The position numbers and the translations under genes are program-made. A stretch of DNA of 64,000 nt, taken from assembly GCF_014596565.1 (NCBI RefSeq), contig NZ_NOIN01000001.1, positions 310,001 to 374,000 on the forward strand, given 5' to 3'. The DNA comes from Pseudomonas sp. PSB18. GTDB lineage: Bacteria > Pseudomonadota > Gammaproteobacteria > Pseudomonadales > Pseudomonadaceae. Position 1 is the first letter of the stretch. Each line of letters opens with the position of its first letter. This document shows positions 28,575 to 37,481 of this stretch, in pieces. Below the pieces are notes generated by a model. That model did no database searches, was not told the DNA's origin, and saw only the letters and a list, made by a program, of their open reading frames with translations.

Positions 28575-29807
28575 TCATGCCTGGCGGGAGGAAAGGATGA
28601 ACCCGCTGACGCCCAGAACCGGACCCGGTACCAGCAACCACAGCGCGTCGATGCCGATGCGCTCGAACAGCCAGCTGGTGACCGCAATCGAGACAACGGT
28701 GATGGCAAAGCCGATGCTGTTCTGGATCGCCAGGGCGCTGCCAACCGCATCGCGCGGGCAGGCCTGGGCCGCCAGTGCGGAGAACTGCGGCGAGTCGGCC
28801 ACCACCGACGCGCCCCAGATCCCCAGCAACGCCAACAAGGCCCACACCGGCAAATAGTCCGCGCAGAGGACAAACAACAGTCCGCACGTACCCGACAGGC
28901 TCAACGCTCCCAGCGCCACTTTGGCGCTACCTGTTCGCTGGGACAGCACGCCCCCCAGGATCGACCCCACCGCCCCCAGCGCCATGATGCAGAACGACAG
29001 GCCCGCCACCCCCAAGGCAGGGAAGGACGATGCCAACCCGGTACGGCTCACGATCAACGGCACCAGCGTCCAGAACGCATAGAGCTCCCACATGTGGCCG
29101 AAGTAACCCAGGGTCGCCGCCCGAAAGCGGCTGATCCTGAAGGCACCGAGGATCGCCCCTGCTCGCTGGGTCTTGGCGGCTTCAGGAGCGGAGCCGGCAC
29201 GGGCGTGAGGCCCCTCGCCCAATACGCCGATCAGAACCGCACCGGCGAGCGCCAGCACCGAGGAAGCGGTGATGATCGCCTGCCACGGCCAATTCGCACC
29301 CACCATCCGCAAGGCGTGGGGCAGCGCGGTGCCCAGGGTCAGCATCGCCACCAATTGAGCCAGGGCCAGGCCGGTGCGCTCCGGCGCCCATCCCACGATC
29401 AGCTTCATGCCCATGGGATAGATACCGGCCAACGTGATCCCCACACCGAAACGCAATACGCCACCGCTCAGCAACCCCTCCGCCAACCAGGCGAAACCAA
29501 GATTGAACAACGCACCGGCGATGGCGCTGCAGACGAACAACGTGCTCGCGCGAAAACGGTCGGCAGCGCCACTGAGCGACAGGCTCAATGTGCCGAGGAT
29601 GAAGCCCAGTTGCACGGCGTTGGTCAGCCAGCCGATGTCGGTGGACGTCGCGCTCCAGGCGCTCATCAGCTCTTCAGCGGTGCTGTTGGCACTGAACCAC
29701 AGCGAAGTGCCGAACAGCTGGGCGATGGCAATCGTCGCCACAGGCCCCATCGAACGGATGAGCAGACCGCGCAAACCTGAAGGCGTGGTGGCTACGGAGA
29801 GATTCAT
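28575..29807 (-). CDS. MFS transporter
   Basis: Twelve-helix major facilitator of about 410 aa, starting MNLSVATTPSGLRGLL. The motif A-like loop is LSLSLSGAADRFRAST, and there is a long central cytoplasmic loop around GEGPHARAGSAPEAAKTQ. It resembles the CynX/NimT or general MFS_1 type; the substrate is not evident. It is a single gene with a REP pair upstream and a convergent aldo/keto reductase downstream. The ATG at 29807 fits better than the frame from 29828. Confidence 0.85.
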   Translation of the reverse strand: MNLSVATTPSGLRGLLIRSMGPVATIAIAQLFGTSLWFSANSTAEELMSAWSATSTDIGWLTNAVQLGFILGTLSLSLSGAADRFRASTLFVCSAIAGALFNLGFAWLAEGLLSGGVLRFGVGITLAGIYPMGMKLIVGWAPERTGLALAQLVAMLTLGTALPHALRMVGANWPWQAIITASSVLALAGAVLIGVLGEGPHARAGSAPEAAKTQRAGAILGAFRISRFRAATLGYFGHMWELYAFWTLVPLIVSRTGLASSFPALGVAGLSFCIMALGAVGSILGGVLSQRTGSAKVALGALSLSGTCGLLFVLCADYLPVWALLALLGIWGASVVADSPQFSALAAQACPRDAVGSALAIQNSIGFAITVVSIAVTSWLFERIGIDALWLLVPGPVLGVSGFILSSRQA

Positions 29808-29861
29808 GTTCAAGTCACCAGGCCGCACAATGGATGAATGAAAGGTTCACACTGCATCCCT

Positions 29862-29950
29862 TGTGGGAGCGAGCCTGCTCGCGATGGCGCTCTGTCAGTC
29901 ACGTTTGTACCGACTGAATGAGCGCCATCGCGAGCAGGCTCGCTCCCACA
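29862..29950. repeat. REP pair with extended stem
   Basis: Inverted type A REP pair in which the flanks also pair (GCGATGGCGCT with AGCGCCATCGC), so the unit could form one long cruciform. Confidence 0.9.
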
Positions 29951-29964
29951 GGGATTGCAGTCGT

Positions 29965-30195
29965 TCAGCCCACGGCAAGCCCGGCCAGCCAGCGGCTGTC
30001 CCGTGGCGATGGCCGGCGATGCAACCGCTGGTCCAGCAGCCCACTGGCCTTCTTCACCTCGCCGGCGCGTATCAGCGCCACCAGCAACGTGTCCTGGACG
30101 ATTTCCCGTTGGGCGCCGCTGCCACCGATGCGCACGACATCACGGGCCACCGGCTCGTGGAGCTTCGCACAGTCAGCATAGCGTCCTGGGGCAGA
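29965..30195 (-). pseudogene. Fragment resembling the C-terminus of a TPR protein
   Basis: The translated end (KLHEPVARDVVRIGG, IVQDTLLVALIRAGEVKKAS, LLDQRLHRRPSPRD) reads like the helical C-terminus of a tetratricopeptide-repeat protein, with a natural stop at 29965. Upstream of about 30195 the reading frame has no matching N-terminal repeats and no ribosome-binding site. It looks like the remnant of a gene deleted between the MFS gene and the LysR gene. It might instead be an intact short protein or a chance frame. Confidence 0.4.
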
Positions 30196-30335
30196 ACGTC
30201 TGCATCGCATGGCAGATACGAGGCTCCTGATTGTTCCGGTTCAAGAATGAGCAACATTAGACTGCAAACACTGCCGGCAGACTTTCGACGAACCGCCACG
30301 TGATGTAGAACAGCAGCCAACCATGCCGGCGACCG

Positions 30336-31247
30336 CTATTTGGCAGCGGTCTCGAACAACCAATCGCGAAAAGCCTTCAACCTGGGCAGGCTCGAACACC
30401 CTGGTCGGTAGACCACGTAATAGGCCAGGGGCGACTCGAACCTTATCTGCGGGAACAGCCTGACCAGTCGCCCCGCCGCCAGGTCATCGCGTGCCATGAC
30501 ACTGCGAGCCAGGGCCACTCCCTGCCCATCGATGGCCGCCTGCAAGACTGCCGCCGAGTTATTGATCTTCATCCCACGTGAAGTCGCCACACCGGCAAGG
30601 CCCATTTTCCCGACCCACGCCGCCCACGTCGGGAAGTCCATATGACTGTCCATGGACAGGTCATGAATGAGGGTTTCCCGGGCAAGGTCGTCTGGCGTCT
30701 GCAGGCGCGCAGTATCCATCAGCAATTTGGGCGAACAGACCGGATAGACCTCCTCATCCATCAACTTTTCCGCGACCAGGCCTGGCCAGCTTCCCGGTCC
30801 GTATCGCACACCGATGTCGATCCGTTGGGCGAGGAAATCCACGGTCCGCAGGTTCGTGTCCAGGCGCACATCCATGTCGGGCCAGGCGGCATGAAAACTT
30901 TCGATGCGCGGCAACAGCCATTTTGCGGCGAACGCGGGGCTGACCGTGACCGTGAGCACGCCGCCATTCGATTCTTCCTTGAGCCTTTCCAGGCCTAGCG
31001 AGAGCCTGTCGAAGCCGGCCCGAATATCAGGCAGCGCATGTTCGGCCGCTTCCGTCGCCACGAGCCTGACCCGCCCGCTGGACGCCCGGTGAAAGAGCGG
31101 CGTGCCCAGCCAATCCTCCAGGGAGCGCACCAACTGACCGACAGCGGCAGGGGTGACGTTGAGCTCGGCGGCAGCAGCCGAAAAACTCTGATGACGGGCA
31201 CTGGCCTCGAAGGCACGCAAGGCATTGAGGTGGACTGGCATCTTCAT
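30336..31247 (-). CDS. LysR-family transcriptional regulator (GcvA type)
   Basis: A 303-residue LysR protein: helix-turn-helix at about 20-55 (FSAAAAELNVTPAAVGQLVRSLEDWLG) and a GcvA-like effector domain with PAFAAKWLLPRIESF and DIGVRYGPG. It diverges from the SDR-led redox operon across 138 bp and is a likely regulator of it, besides the AraC protein encoded at the end of that operon. No clear T-N11-A palindrome was found in the gap. The effector is unknown. Confidence 0.88.
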   Translation of the reverse strand: MKMPVHLNALRAFEASARHQSFSAAAAELNVTPAAVGQLVRSLEDWLGTPLFHRASSGRVRLVATEAAEHALPDIRAGFDRLSLGLERLKEESNGGVLTVTVSPAFAAKWLLPRIESFHAAWPDMDVRLDTNLRTVDFLAQRIDIGVRYGPGSWPGLVAEKLMDEEVYPVCSPKLLMDTARLQTPDDLARETLIHDLSMDSHMDFPTWAAWVGKMGLAGVATSRGMKINNSAAVLQAAIDGQGVALARSVMARDDLAAGRLVRLFPQIRFESPLAYYVVYRPGCSSLPRLKAFRDWLFETAAK

Positions 31248-31385
31248 GTCGATAAACTTTTTCTTTCTCGGAAGGACACTTTATGTGGTTTGTCGCCTGG
31301 AAGGGAAGCCTCGAATAATGGGCTCCAAGGCAGAACAGCGCCGCGTGGCGGTCACTGCCAACCATGAAGTCCAGAGAGGTGCGGT

Positions 31386-32159
31386 ATGAGCAATCAATTC
31401 AAGGGTAAAAAGCTGCTGGTCGTCGGTGGCACCAGTGGGATGGGCCTGGAAGTGGCCCGGATGGTACTCGCCGAAGGTGGCAGTGCAGTCATCGTGGGCA
31501 ACCGTCCACAAAAAACCGAAGAAGCCCGCAAGGAGCTGTCCGCCCTCGGCGAGGTCGTCGCGCTGACCGCTGACCTGACCAGCGAAGAAGGCCTGGCCCA
31601 ACTGACCCGAACCATCGATGAACACCACTGGAACATCGACCTGCTGGTCAATGCGGCCGGTGTGTTTTTCCCGAAACCGTTCCTGGAATACGAAGGTGCG
31701 GACTACGACCAGTACATGAAGCTGAACAAGGCTTTCTTCTTCATCACCCAGAAGGTCGCCGCCAACCTGGTTGCCAACGAACGTCCGGGCGCCATCGTCA
31801 ACATCGGTTCGATGTGGGCCAAGCAGGCGATCGCTGCAACGCCCTCCTCGGCCTATTCCATGGCCAAGGCCGGCCTGCACTCGCTGACCCAGCATCTGGC
31901 CATGGAGCTGGCGCCGAAACACATCCGTGTCAACGCCGTTTCGCCAGCCGTTGTACAGACCCCGATCTACGAAGGCTTCATCCCCAAGGCCGACGTCCAT
32001 AGCGCTCTGCAAGGCTTCAACAGCTTCCACCCGATCGGGCGTGTCGGCACCCCGCAGGACGTCGCCGAAGTCGTGACCTTCCTGCTGTCCGACAAAGCCA
32101 GCTGGGTCACCGGCGCCATCTGGGACGTGGACGGCGGTGTGATGGCCGGCCGCAACTGA
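31386..32159 (+). CDS. SDR-family oxidoreductase, first gene of redox operon
   Basis: Short-chain dehydrogenase of 257 aa. The nucleotide motif is GGTSGMG (14-20), with NAAG at 89-92, Ser142, Tyr157 and Lys161. The arginine in [10 protein letters not shown] after strand 2 favours NADPH. AGAGGTG precedes the ATG. It heads a same-strand series with an AhpD-like protein (70 bp on), a double cupin, an FAD oxidase and an AraC regulator. It probably reduces or oxidises a carbonyl/alcohol intermediate of that pathway; the substrate is unknown. Confidence 0.9.
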   Translation: MSNQFKGKKLLVVGGTSGMGLEVARMVLAEGGSAVIVGNRPQKTEEARKELSALGEVVALTADLTSEEGLAQLTRTIDEHHWNIDLLVNAAGVFFPKPFLEYEGADYDQYMKLNKAFFFITQKVAANLVANERPGAIVNIGSMWAKQAIAATPSSAYSMAKAGLHSLTQHLAMELAPKHIRVNAVSPAVVQTPIYEGFIPKADVHSALQGFNSFHPIGRVGTPQDVAEVVTFLLSDKASWVTGAIWDVDGGVMAGRN

Positions 32160-32228
32160 TTCACGACGCACGCTCTGCGCCGGGTGTCATTGCGACACTC
32201 GGCCTCAAATCTGAAAGGACCTATCTCC

Positions 32229-32573
32229 ATGATGAATGACTGGAACACTTACCGCACCGCACTGTTGGAACGCGTCGGCGATCTCGCGACGCAAAGCCCC
32301 GAAATTCTCCGCGGTTTGAACACGATTGACGGCGCGGCCGCCAAGACCGGCCACCTGGAACCCAAGATCCATGAGTTGATCGCACTGGCCGTGGCCGTCA
32401 CCACCCGCTGCGACGGTTGCATCACGGTGCACACCAAGAAGGCCGTCGAACTGGGTGCGACCAAGGCGGAAATCACCGAAGCACTGGGTGTTGCCATTGC
32501 CCTGAACGCAGGTGCGGCCCTGACTTACTCGGCACGCGTCCTCGAGGCGCACGCCCAACTCCCCAACGCTTGA
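32229..32573 (+). CDS. Carboxymuconolactone decarboxylase/AhpD-like protein
   Basis: A 114-residue all-helical protein of the CMD/AhpD superfamily. The redox motif CDGCITVH gives Cys61, Cys64 and His68, as in alkylhydroperoxidase AhpD, so peroxidase or disulfide-reductase activity is more likely than decarboxylation. AAGGA lies about 10 bp before the first of two tandem ATGs. It sits between the SDR and the cupin gene. The physiological partner is unknown. Confidence 0.88.
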   Translation: MMNDWNTYRTALLERVGDLATQSPEILRGLNTIDGAAAKTGHLEPKIHELIALAVAVTTRCDGCITVHTKKAVELGATKAEITEALGVAIALNAGAALTYSARVLEAHAQLPNA

Positions 32574-32631
32574 GCCCTGACGAGGGGGCCGGCTTGCCGG
32601 TCCCCTTTCGCTGGCTCCTGGACATTCGCCC

Positions 32632-33300
32632 ATGCTCGTCAATGCAGACTTTTCCCTTCCCGCCACCGTTGCGTCCCGCGACTACCAATGGGTCGCCTCG
32701 CCGAAGAGTGGCGTCGAACGCGTCATGCTGGATCGGCTCGGGGGTGAAAAAGCCCGAGCGACCAGTATTGTGCGCTATGCGCCACAGTCCATTTTTCCGC
32801 CGCATCCCCATCCTGGGGGCGAGGAGATCCTGGTCCTGTCAGGGACATTCTCCGAAGGCGATGAACATCACCCTGCGGGCACTTATCTACGCAACCCTCC
32901 AGGATCGGCCCATCAGCCTTCCAGCCGCGAAGGTGCGATCATCTTCGTCAAGCTCTGGCAGATGAGACCTGACGAAAGAGATCCAGTGCGTATCGATACA
33001 AGCGATCCCCTGGCCTGGCAGCAGCAGGACAGTCGGGAAATCTGTCCGTTGTTCTCGGCCAAGAACGAACAGGTCTGCCTGCTACGCCTGCGGCCCGATG
33101 ATCCCCTCTTCACCCAAGGCATCGACAGCGCTGAGTTGCTGGTGCTCTCGGGCCAGATCGAAACCGCGGGGCAATCCTTCGAGCGCGGTAGCTGGATGCG
33201 CTTGCCGCCAGGCACCTACCCGGACATTGCCGCCGGCAGCCAAGGCGCCACGGTGTACCTCAAGACCGGGCATCTGCTCGATATGCCCACGGAGGCTTAG
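32632..33300 (+). CDS. Double-cupin (ChrR-like) protein
   Basis: A 222-residue protein with two cupin barrels. The first (about 45-105) has PPHPHPGGEEILVLSGTFSEGDEHHPAGTYLRNPPGSAHQP, with several His and one Glu fit for a metal site, like the ChrR cupin that binds zinc. The second (about 145-215) has the fold pattern (AELLVLSGQIETAGQSFERGSWMRLPPG) but lacks the histidines. No N-terminal anti-sigma zinc domain is present, so it is not a full ChrR. No strong ribosome-binding site is seen. Its stop is 2 bp from the next ATG. Confidence 0.85.
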   Translation: MLVNADFSLPATVASRDYQWVASPKSGVERVMLDRLGGEKARATSIVRYAPQSIFPPHPHPGGEEILVLSGTFSEGDEHHPAGTYLRNPPGSAHQPSSREGAIIFVKLWQMRPDERDPVRIDTSDPLAWQQQDSREICPLFSAKNEQVCLLRLRPDDPLFTQGIDSAELLVLSGQIETAGQSFERGSWMRLPPGTYPDIAAGSQGATVYLKTGHLLDMPTEA

Positions 33301-33302
33301 GC

Positions 33303-34451
33303 ATGCAAAAAACTCGAATTGCAATCGTCGGGGCAGGCTTGAGTGGTCTGTATGCCGCCTATGCACTGCAGCAAAAGGGCATCACGGACTATGTGGTACT
33401 CGAAGCCCGGGACATTCCCGGGGGACGCATCGTCTCCGTTCCCACGCCCTGCACCACGGGGCCGGACCAGCCGGATACCCTGGACCGCTTCGACCTGGGC
33501 CCCTCGTGGTTCTGGCCTGGCTATCAACGGCAGCTGGATCGGCTCATCCAGGCGCTGGAGCTGCGTCGTTACGAGCAGTATGAGATCGGCGACATGATGG
33601 TGGAGCGCTCACGTGACACACCGCCTGCACGTATGCGTGGCTACGTGAACTCACCGCCTTCGATGCGTCTCGAGGGGGGCATGGGCGCCCTTGTCGAGGC
33701 CCTGCTCGCCCCTCTGGACCCGGCGCGAATCTTCACCGGACACGCCGTGCGCAGCATGCGCCGCACAGCACAGGGCATTGAGCTGGATAGCATCGACGCC
33801 TCGGGCCAGATCACGACGTGGGACGTGGAGCAGGTGCTCCTGGCCATGCCACCGCGACTGGTGCAGGCCACCATTGAGTTTTCGCCGGCCCTGCCGCCAG
33901 AACTCGCACGAAGCTGGGCAGCGACCGCTACATGGATGGCCCCCCATGCCAAGTATTTCGCTATCTTCGACACGCCTTTCTGGCGCGAGCAAGGGCTTTC
34001 CGGCGAAGGTCGAAGCAGCGTCGGTCCGCTGGTGGAAATCCATGACGCCTCGATTCCACAAGGCAGCGCTGCGCTGTTCGGCTTCATTGGCGTACCCGCG
34101 ACATTTCGCAAGAGCGTGCCCGAAAGCGAATTGCGATCAGTTTGCCGCGCTCAGTTGGTCCGGATGTTCGGACCTCAGGCGGGCGCTCCAAAAGCCGAGT
34201 TCCTGAAAGACTGGGCAGCGGAGCCCTTCACCGCCACCGACGCGGATATCACCGGTGCGAGCCAACATGCCGCGGCGCCCTCGGCCATGGCGGCCTCTGG
34301 GCCCTGGAGCGGTTGCCTTGCCGGTATCGCCAGTGAATGGTCGCCGCAGTTTCCCGGCTATGTCGCCGGGGCAGTCGATGCGGCTGAAAGGGGCGTACAG
34401 GCAGTGTCGACGTCCATCACTCAAGGACCTTCTGCCCGAGATCGATCATGA
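33303..34451 (+). CDS. FAD-dependent amine-oxidase-like enzyme
   Basis: Flavin monoamine oxidase family, 382 aa. The dinucleotide motif is IAIVGAGLSGLYAAYAL (GxGxxG at 10-15) with Glu34-Ala-Arg and PGGRI following, and the region FDLGPSWFWPG near 74-84 corresponds to the second FAD motif. The C-terminal FAD loop is less conserved than usual, and the protein is shorter than typical MAO (430-500 aa). GGAGG lies upstream of the ATG. It overlaps the AraC gene by 4 bp (ATGA). The substrate may be an amine, but this is unproven. Confidence 0.85.
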   Translation: MQKTRIAIVGAGLSGLYAAYALQQKGITDYVVLEARDIPGGRIVSVPTPCTTGPDQPDTLDRFDLGPSWFWPGYQRQLDRLIQALELRRYEQYEIGDMMVERSRDTPPARMRGYVNSPPSMRLEGGMGALVEALLAPLDPARIFTGHAVRSMRRTAQGIELDSIDASGQITTWDVEQVLLAMPPRLVQATIEFSPALPPELARSWAATATWMAPHAKYFAIFDTPFWREQGLSGEGRSSVGPLVEIHDASIPQGSAALFGFIGVPATFRKSVPESELRSVCRAQLVRMFGPQAGAPKAEFLKDWAAEPFTATDADITGASQHAAAPSAMAASGPWSGCLAGIASEWSPQFPGYVAGAVDAAERGVQAVSTSITQGPSARDRS

Positions 34452-35299
34452 AATGGGGCATCCTCGAAGCCCCTCATGGCCTCACACCCCCCGCGCCTTT
34501 GAAGGTACGTGCCCAGTCCATTCCTGCGCGACACAGCTACCCCGAACACGCTCATGACTGGCACCAGATGGTCTATGCGATTTCCGGCGTGCTGACGGTC
34601 AATACGCAGGCCGGCTCCTTCATGATCTCTCCGGAACAGGCCGCCTGGCTGCCAACCGGTCTCAGTCACCAGGTCGGCTCGACGTTCGGTGCGGAGTTTC
34701 GCAGCCTGTGGATCAGCGATCGCATTCCTTCCGTGCTGCCTGGCGACCGTCCCACACTGTTCGAGGTGTCGCCCCTGCTCAAGGCGCTGATCATCGAAGC
34801 GGCACGGGTGGAAGATGAAGCAGACACCGACGGCTACACCCGCCGCATCACACAATTGATCCTCGACCAACTGCATCGCACCACACCTCTTTCCACCGCC
34901 CTGCCCTGGCCCCGTAACCAGGCATTGGCAACGCTGTGCGAAGCCCTTTACACAGACCCGGCAGACCCGACGGAAATGGACACCTGGGCTCGGAGACTGG
35001 GCATGTCCGAGCGGACGCTGGCGCGGCACTTTGTCAGTGAAACAGGCATGAGCTTGCGGACCTGGCGAAGACGGCTACGCCTGTTCAGGGCCATCGAACT
35101 GCTGCGCGACGGCCTGGACGTGACCCGCACAGCCCTGGAGCTGGGCTATGGTTCCACCTCCGCGTTCATCTACGCGTTTCGCCAGGAATTGGGCAGCAGC
35201 CCGCAGGCATATATGCGCGGGGAATCGGCGACGACGAAAGCCCGGGCAAATCACGTCGGTTTCCTCGACATTGCCCGGGAACAACCGCCCACCCATTGA
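34448..35299 (+). CDS. AraC-family transcriptional regulator
   Basis: A 283-residue AraC protein with an N-terminal cupin sensor domain (PEHAHDWHQMVYAISGVLTVNT) and a C-terminal pair of helix-turn-helix motifs (MDTWARRLGMSERTLARHFVSETG and VTRTALELGYGSTSAFIYAFRQELG). The start codon overlaps the stop of the FAD oxidase gene, so it is translated with the operon and probably autoregulates it. The sensor domain with His residues could bind a metal or small molecule; the ligand is unknown. Confidence 0.92.
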   Translation: MKWGILEAPHGLTPPAPLKVRAQSIPARHSYPEHAHDWHQMVYAISGVLTVNTQAGSFMISPEQAAWLPTGLSHQVGSTFGAEFRSLWISDRIPSVLPGDRPTLFEVSPLLKALIIEAARVEDEADTDGYTRRITQLILDQLHRTTPLSTALPWPRNQALATLCEALYTDPADPTEMDTWARRLGMSERTLARHFVSETGMSLRTWRRRLRLFRAIELLRDGLDVTRTALELGYGSTSAFIYAFRQELGSSPQAYMRGESATTKARANHVGFLDIAREQPPTH

Positions 35300-35302
35300 G
35301 GC

Positions 35303-36337
35303 TCAGACGACGCCCGAATCCATCGTCAGCACCATGCGAAATTTCACCTCACCCGACTTCACCTTCTGGTAAGCCTCCCAGGCATTCTCCAGGGGTTGGG
35401 TTTCGATCATGGCGCGCACGTCGGTCATGACGCTGAAATCCAGGGTTTTCTCGGATTCGTAGGGGGTGCCGGTGATCGCACCTTGGACGCTGCGTTCGCC
35501 GCCCACCAGCGCACCGGGCATGATCGTCAGCGGCTGTTGCCCCACGCCCACCACCAGCAAACAACCCTGTGGCGCAAGGGCAGGCATCAGCGAGGATACC
35601 GCGGCGCTGTCGGTGATGGTGGTCAGGATCACCTGGGCCCCACCCATCTCCTTGAGCCGAGCGACCGGATCGTCGACATGGGTATCGAGGTAGTGATGAG
35701 CGCCGAGCGCCAGGACATCTTGCGCAATGTCGGCGCCACGCCCGACGGCCACGACCTTGAAACCCATCCGCCGCGCGTACTGGATGGCCAGGTGACCGAG
35801 GCCGCCGATGCCCTGGATCGCCACCAGATCCCCCGCCTGGGCGCCAGACTTGCGCAGGGCATTGAACGTGGCGATGCCCGCGCACAGCAATGGCGCCGCT
35901 TCCACGGCATCCAACTGATCCGGGATCGCCACCAGCCCGGTGGCGCGTGCGGTCATCATCTCTGCGTAGCCGCCATCCCGGGAGCTGCCCACCATGGGCT
36001 GGTTGCTGCACAGGTTGAAGTGCCCGCGACGGCACTGCTCACAAGTGTTGCAATGCCCTCCCAAACGTCCGATGCCAACCCGTTGACCCACCCGCCAGTT
36101 ACCCTGGATAGCCGCGCCGAGGGCCACGATCCGCCCCACTACCTCATGACCAGGCACGCGGGGCAATTGCAGACCGCCCTCCAGCCCTTCGATAGCCCCG
36201 GCGTCCGCGCCACAGACTCCGCAGGCGTGCACTTCGATCAGTACATCACCGGCGTCTGGTTCGGGTATTTGCCGCTCGACCAGCTCCAGCAGGCCCGGCC
36301 GGGTCACCTGCATAGCCTTGTACGTGTTCTTTGCCAT
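35303..36337 (-). CDS. Zinc-dependent alcohol dehydrogenase
   Basis: Medium-chain dehydrogenase of 344 aa. The catalytic zinc ligands are in GVCGADAG and PGHEVVG, and the structural zinc site is the four-Cys set CNTCEQCRRGHFNLC. The nucleotide motif is GIGGLGHLAIQYA. It converges on the AraC gene with only 3 bp between stops and diverges from the AEC carrier gene across 208 bp. It oxidises an alcohol or reduces an aldehyde with NAD(P); substrate unknown. Confidence 0.92.
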   Translation of the reverse strand: MAKNTYKAMQVTRPGLLELVERQIPEPDAGDVLIEVHACGVCGADAGAIEGLEGGLQLPRVPGHEVVGRIVALGAAIQGNWRVGQRVGIGRLGGHCNTCEQCRRGHFNLCSNQPMVGSSRDGGYAEMMTARATGLVAIPDQLDAVEAAPLLCAGIATFNALRKSGAQAGDLVAIQGIGGLGHLAIQYARRMGFKVVAVGRGADIAQDVLALGAHHYLDTHVDDPVARLKEMGGAQVILTTITDSAAVSSLMPALAPQGCLLVVGVGQQPLTIMPGALVGGERSVQGAITGTPYESEKTLDFSVMTDVRAMIETQPLENAWEAYQKVKSGEVKFRMVLTMDSGVV

Positions 36338-36545
36338 TTTCTCTCGCCTCTGTGCTCAAAACCTGGGGTCGAGTGTGTGCAGATGCCGCTTGCCGGACAA
36401 AGCAGATTACTTTTAGCGCAGGACAAGAAAAACTTTATGGGTGTGCAGGGAACGCCGCATCTGCTTTACCCTGTGGGACCGAGGGATGGACCCCCGCAGG
36501 CTGCACAGCCGCCTTTATTCCTCTGAACTGATCGGTGAATGCAAG

Positions 36546-37472
36546 ATGACCCTGGCGTTGCTGCTTGCCCTCTTTCCCATTGCCTTGTTGATCGCCCTGG
36601 GCGCCTGGCTCAGGCAATCGAATTTCCTGGCCGACAGTTTCTGGCCCCAGGCCGAGCGACTGGGCTACTACGTGCTGCTGCCGTCGCTGTTCGTCCATGG
36701 CCTGGCAACCGCCCACCTCGGTGATGTCCCGGTGGGCGGGATGATCCTGACGCTGGTGTTGTCGACCGTCACGGTGGCGGTATTGCTGGTGGGTTCGCGA
36801 GGTATTTTTCCAGGTAATGACGCAGCCTTCACCTCGGTCTTCCAGGGGGGCGTGCGCTTCAATAACTATGTGGGTGTGTCGGCGGCCGCCGGACTGTTCG
36901 GTGCATCCGGCATTACGTTGGCAGCGGTGGCCAATGCGGCGATCGTGCCGACGGTCAATATCCTTTGCGTGCTGGTGTTCGCCCGTTTTGGTCCTGGGGG
37001 ACGGTTGCCGGTAAAACTCATCGCCAGGCAATTGGCAACGAACCCACTGATCCTGGCGTGCCTGGCCGGCATCATCTTGCAAGGGACAGGGATCGGGATA
37101 CCCCGCGGACCGGAAGCCGTGCTCAAGTCGCTGGGCCAGGCGTCATTGCCCCTGGGCCTGCTGTGTGTCGGGGCGGCCCTGGACCTGAAAACGGCGCGCA
37201 GCTGGTTGAAGCCGATTGGCATGTCCTCGATCACCAAATTCGTGATCATGCCGGCCGTGACCTTGATCGCCTGCCGCCTGATCGGCTTGCAGGGCGATGC
37301 AGCGATTGCAGTCCTGCTTTTCCAATCCCTGCCGACGGCATCGTCGTCCTACATCATGGCCCGGCAGATGGGCGGTGATGCCCCGCTGATGGCCGGCATC
37401 ATCGCGGGCCAGACGCTGCTCGCCGCGCTTGCCCTTCCGGTCGCCGTGATCACACTTTCGTCATGGGTATGA
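36546..37472 (+). CDS. AEC-family transporter (auxin efflux carrier type)
   Basis: A 308-residue polytopic membrane protein with about ten helices. QGGVRFNNYVGVSAAAGLFG in the middle and LPTASSSYIMARQMGGD near the end are typical of the AEC family, which carries malonate, malate and similar acids. The ATG at 36546 (MTLALLLALFPIALLIALGAWL) begins the first helix; the longer frame from 36441 is not membrane-like. It ends 9 bp before the convergent polB stop. The substrate is unknown. Confidence 0.87.
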   Translation: MTLALLLALFPIALLIALGAWLRQSNFLADSFWPQAERLGYYVLLPSLFVHGLATAHLGDVPVGGMILTLVLSTVTVAVLLVGSRGIFPGNDAAFTSVFQGGVRFNNYVGVSAAAGLFGASGITLAAVANAAIVPTVNILCVLVFARFGPGGRLPVKLIARQLATNPLILACLAGIILQGTGIGIPRGPEAVLKSLGQASLPLGLLCVGAALDLKTARSWLKPIGMSSITKFVIMPAVTLIACRLIGLQGDAAIAVLLFQSLPTASSSYIMARQMGGDAPLMAGIIAGQTLLAALALPVAVITLSSWV

Positions 37473-37481
37473 CGGGCATCC

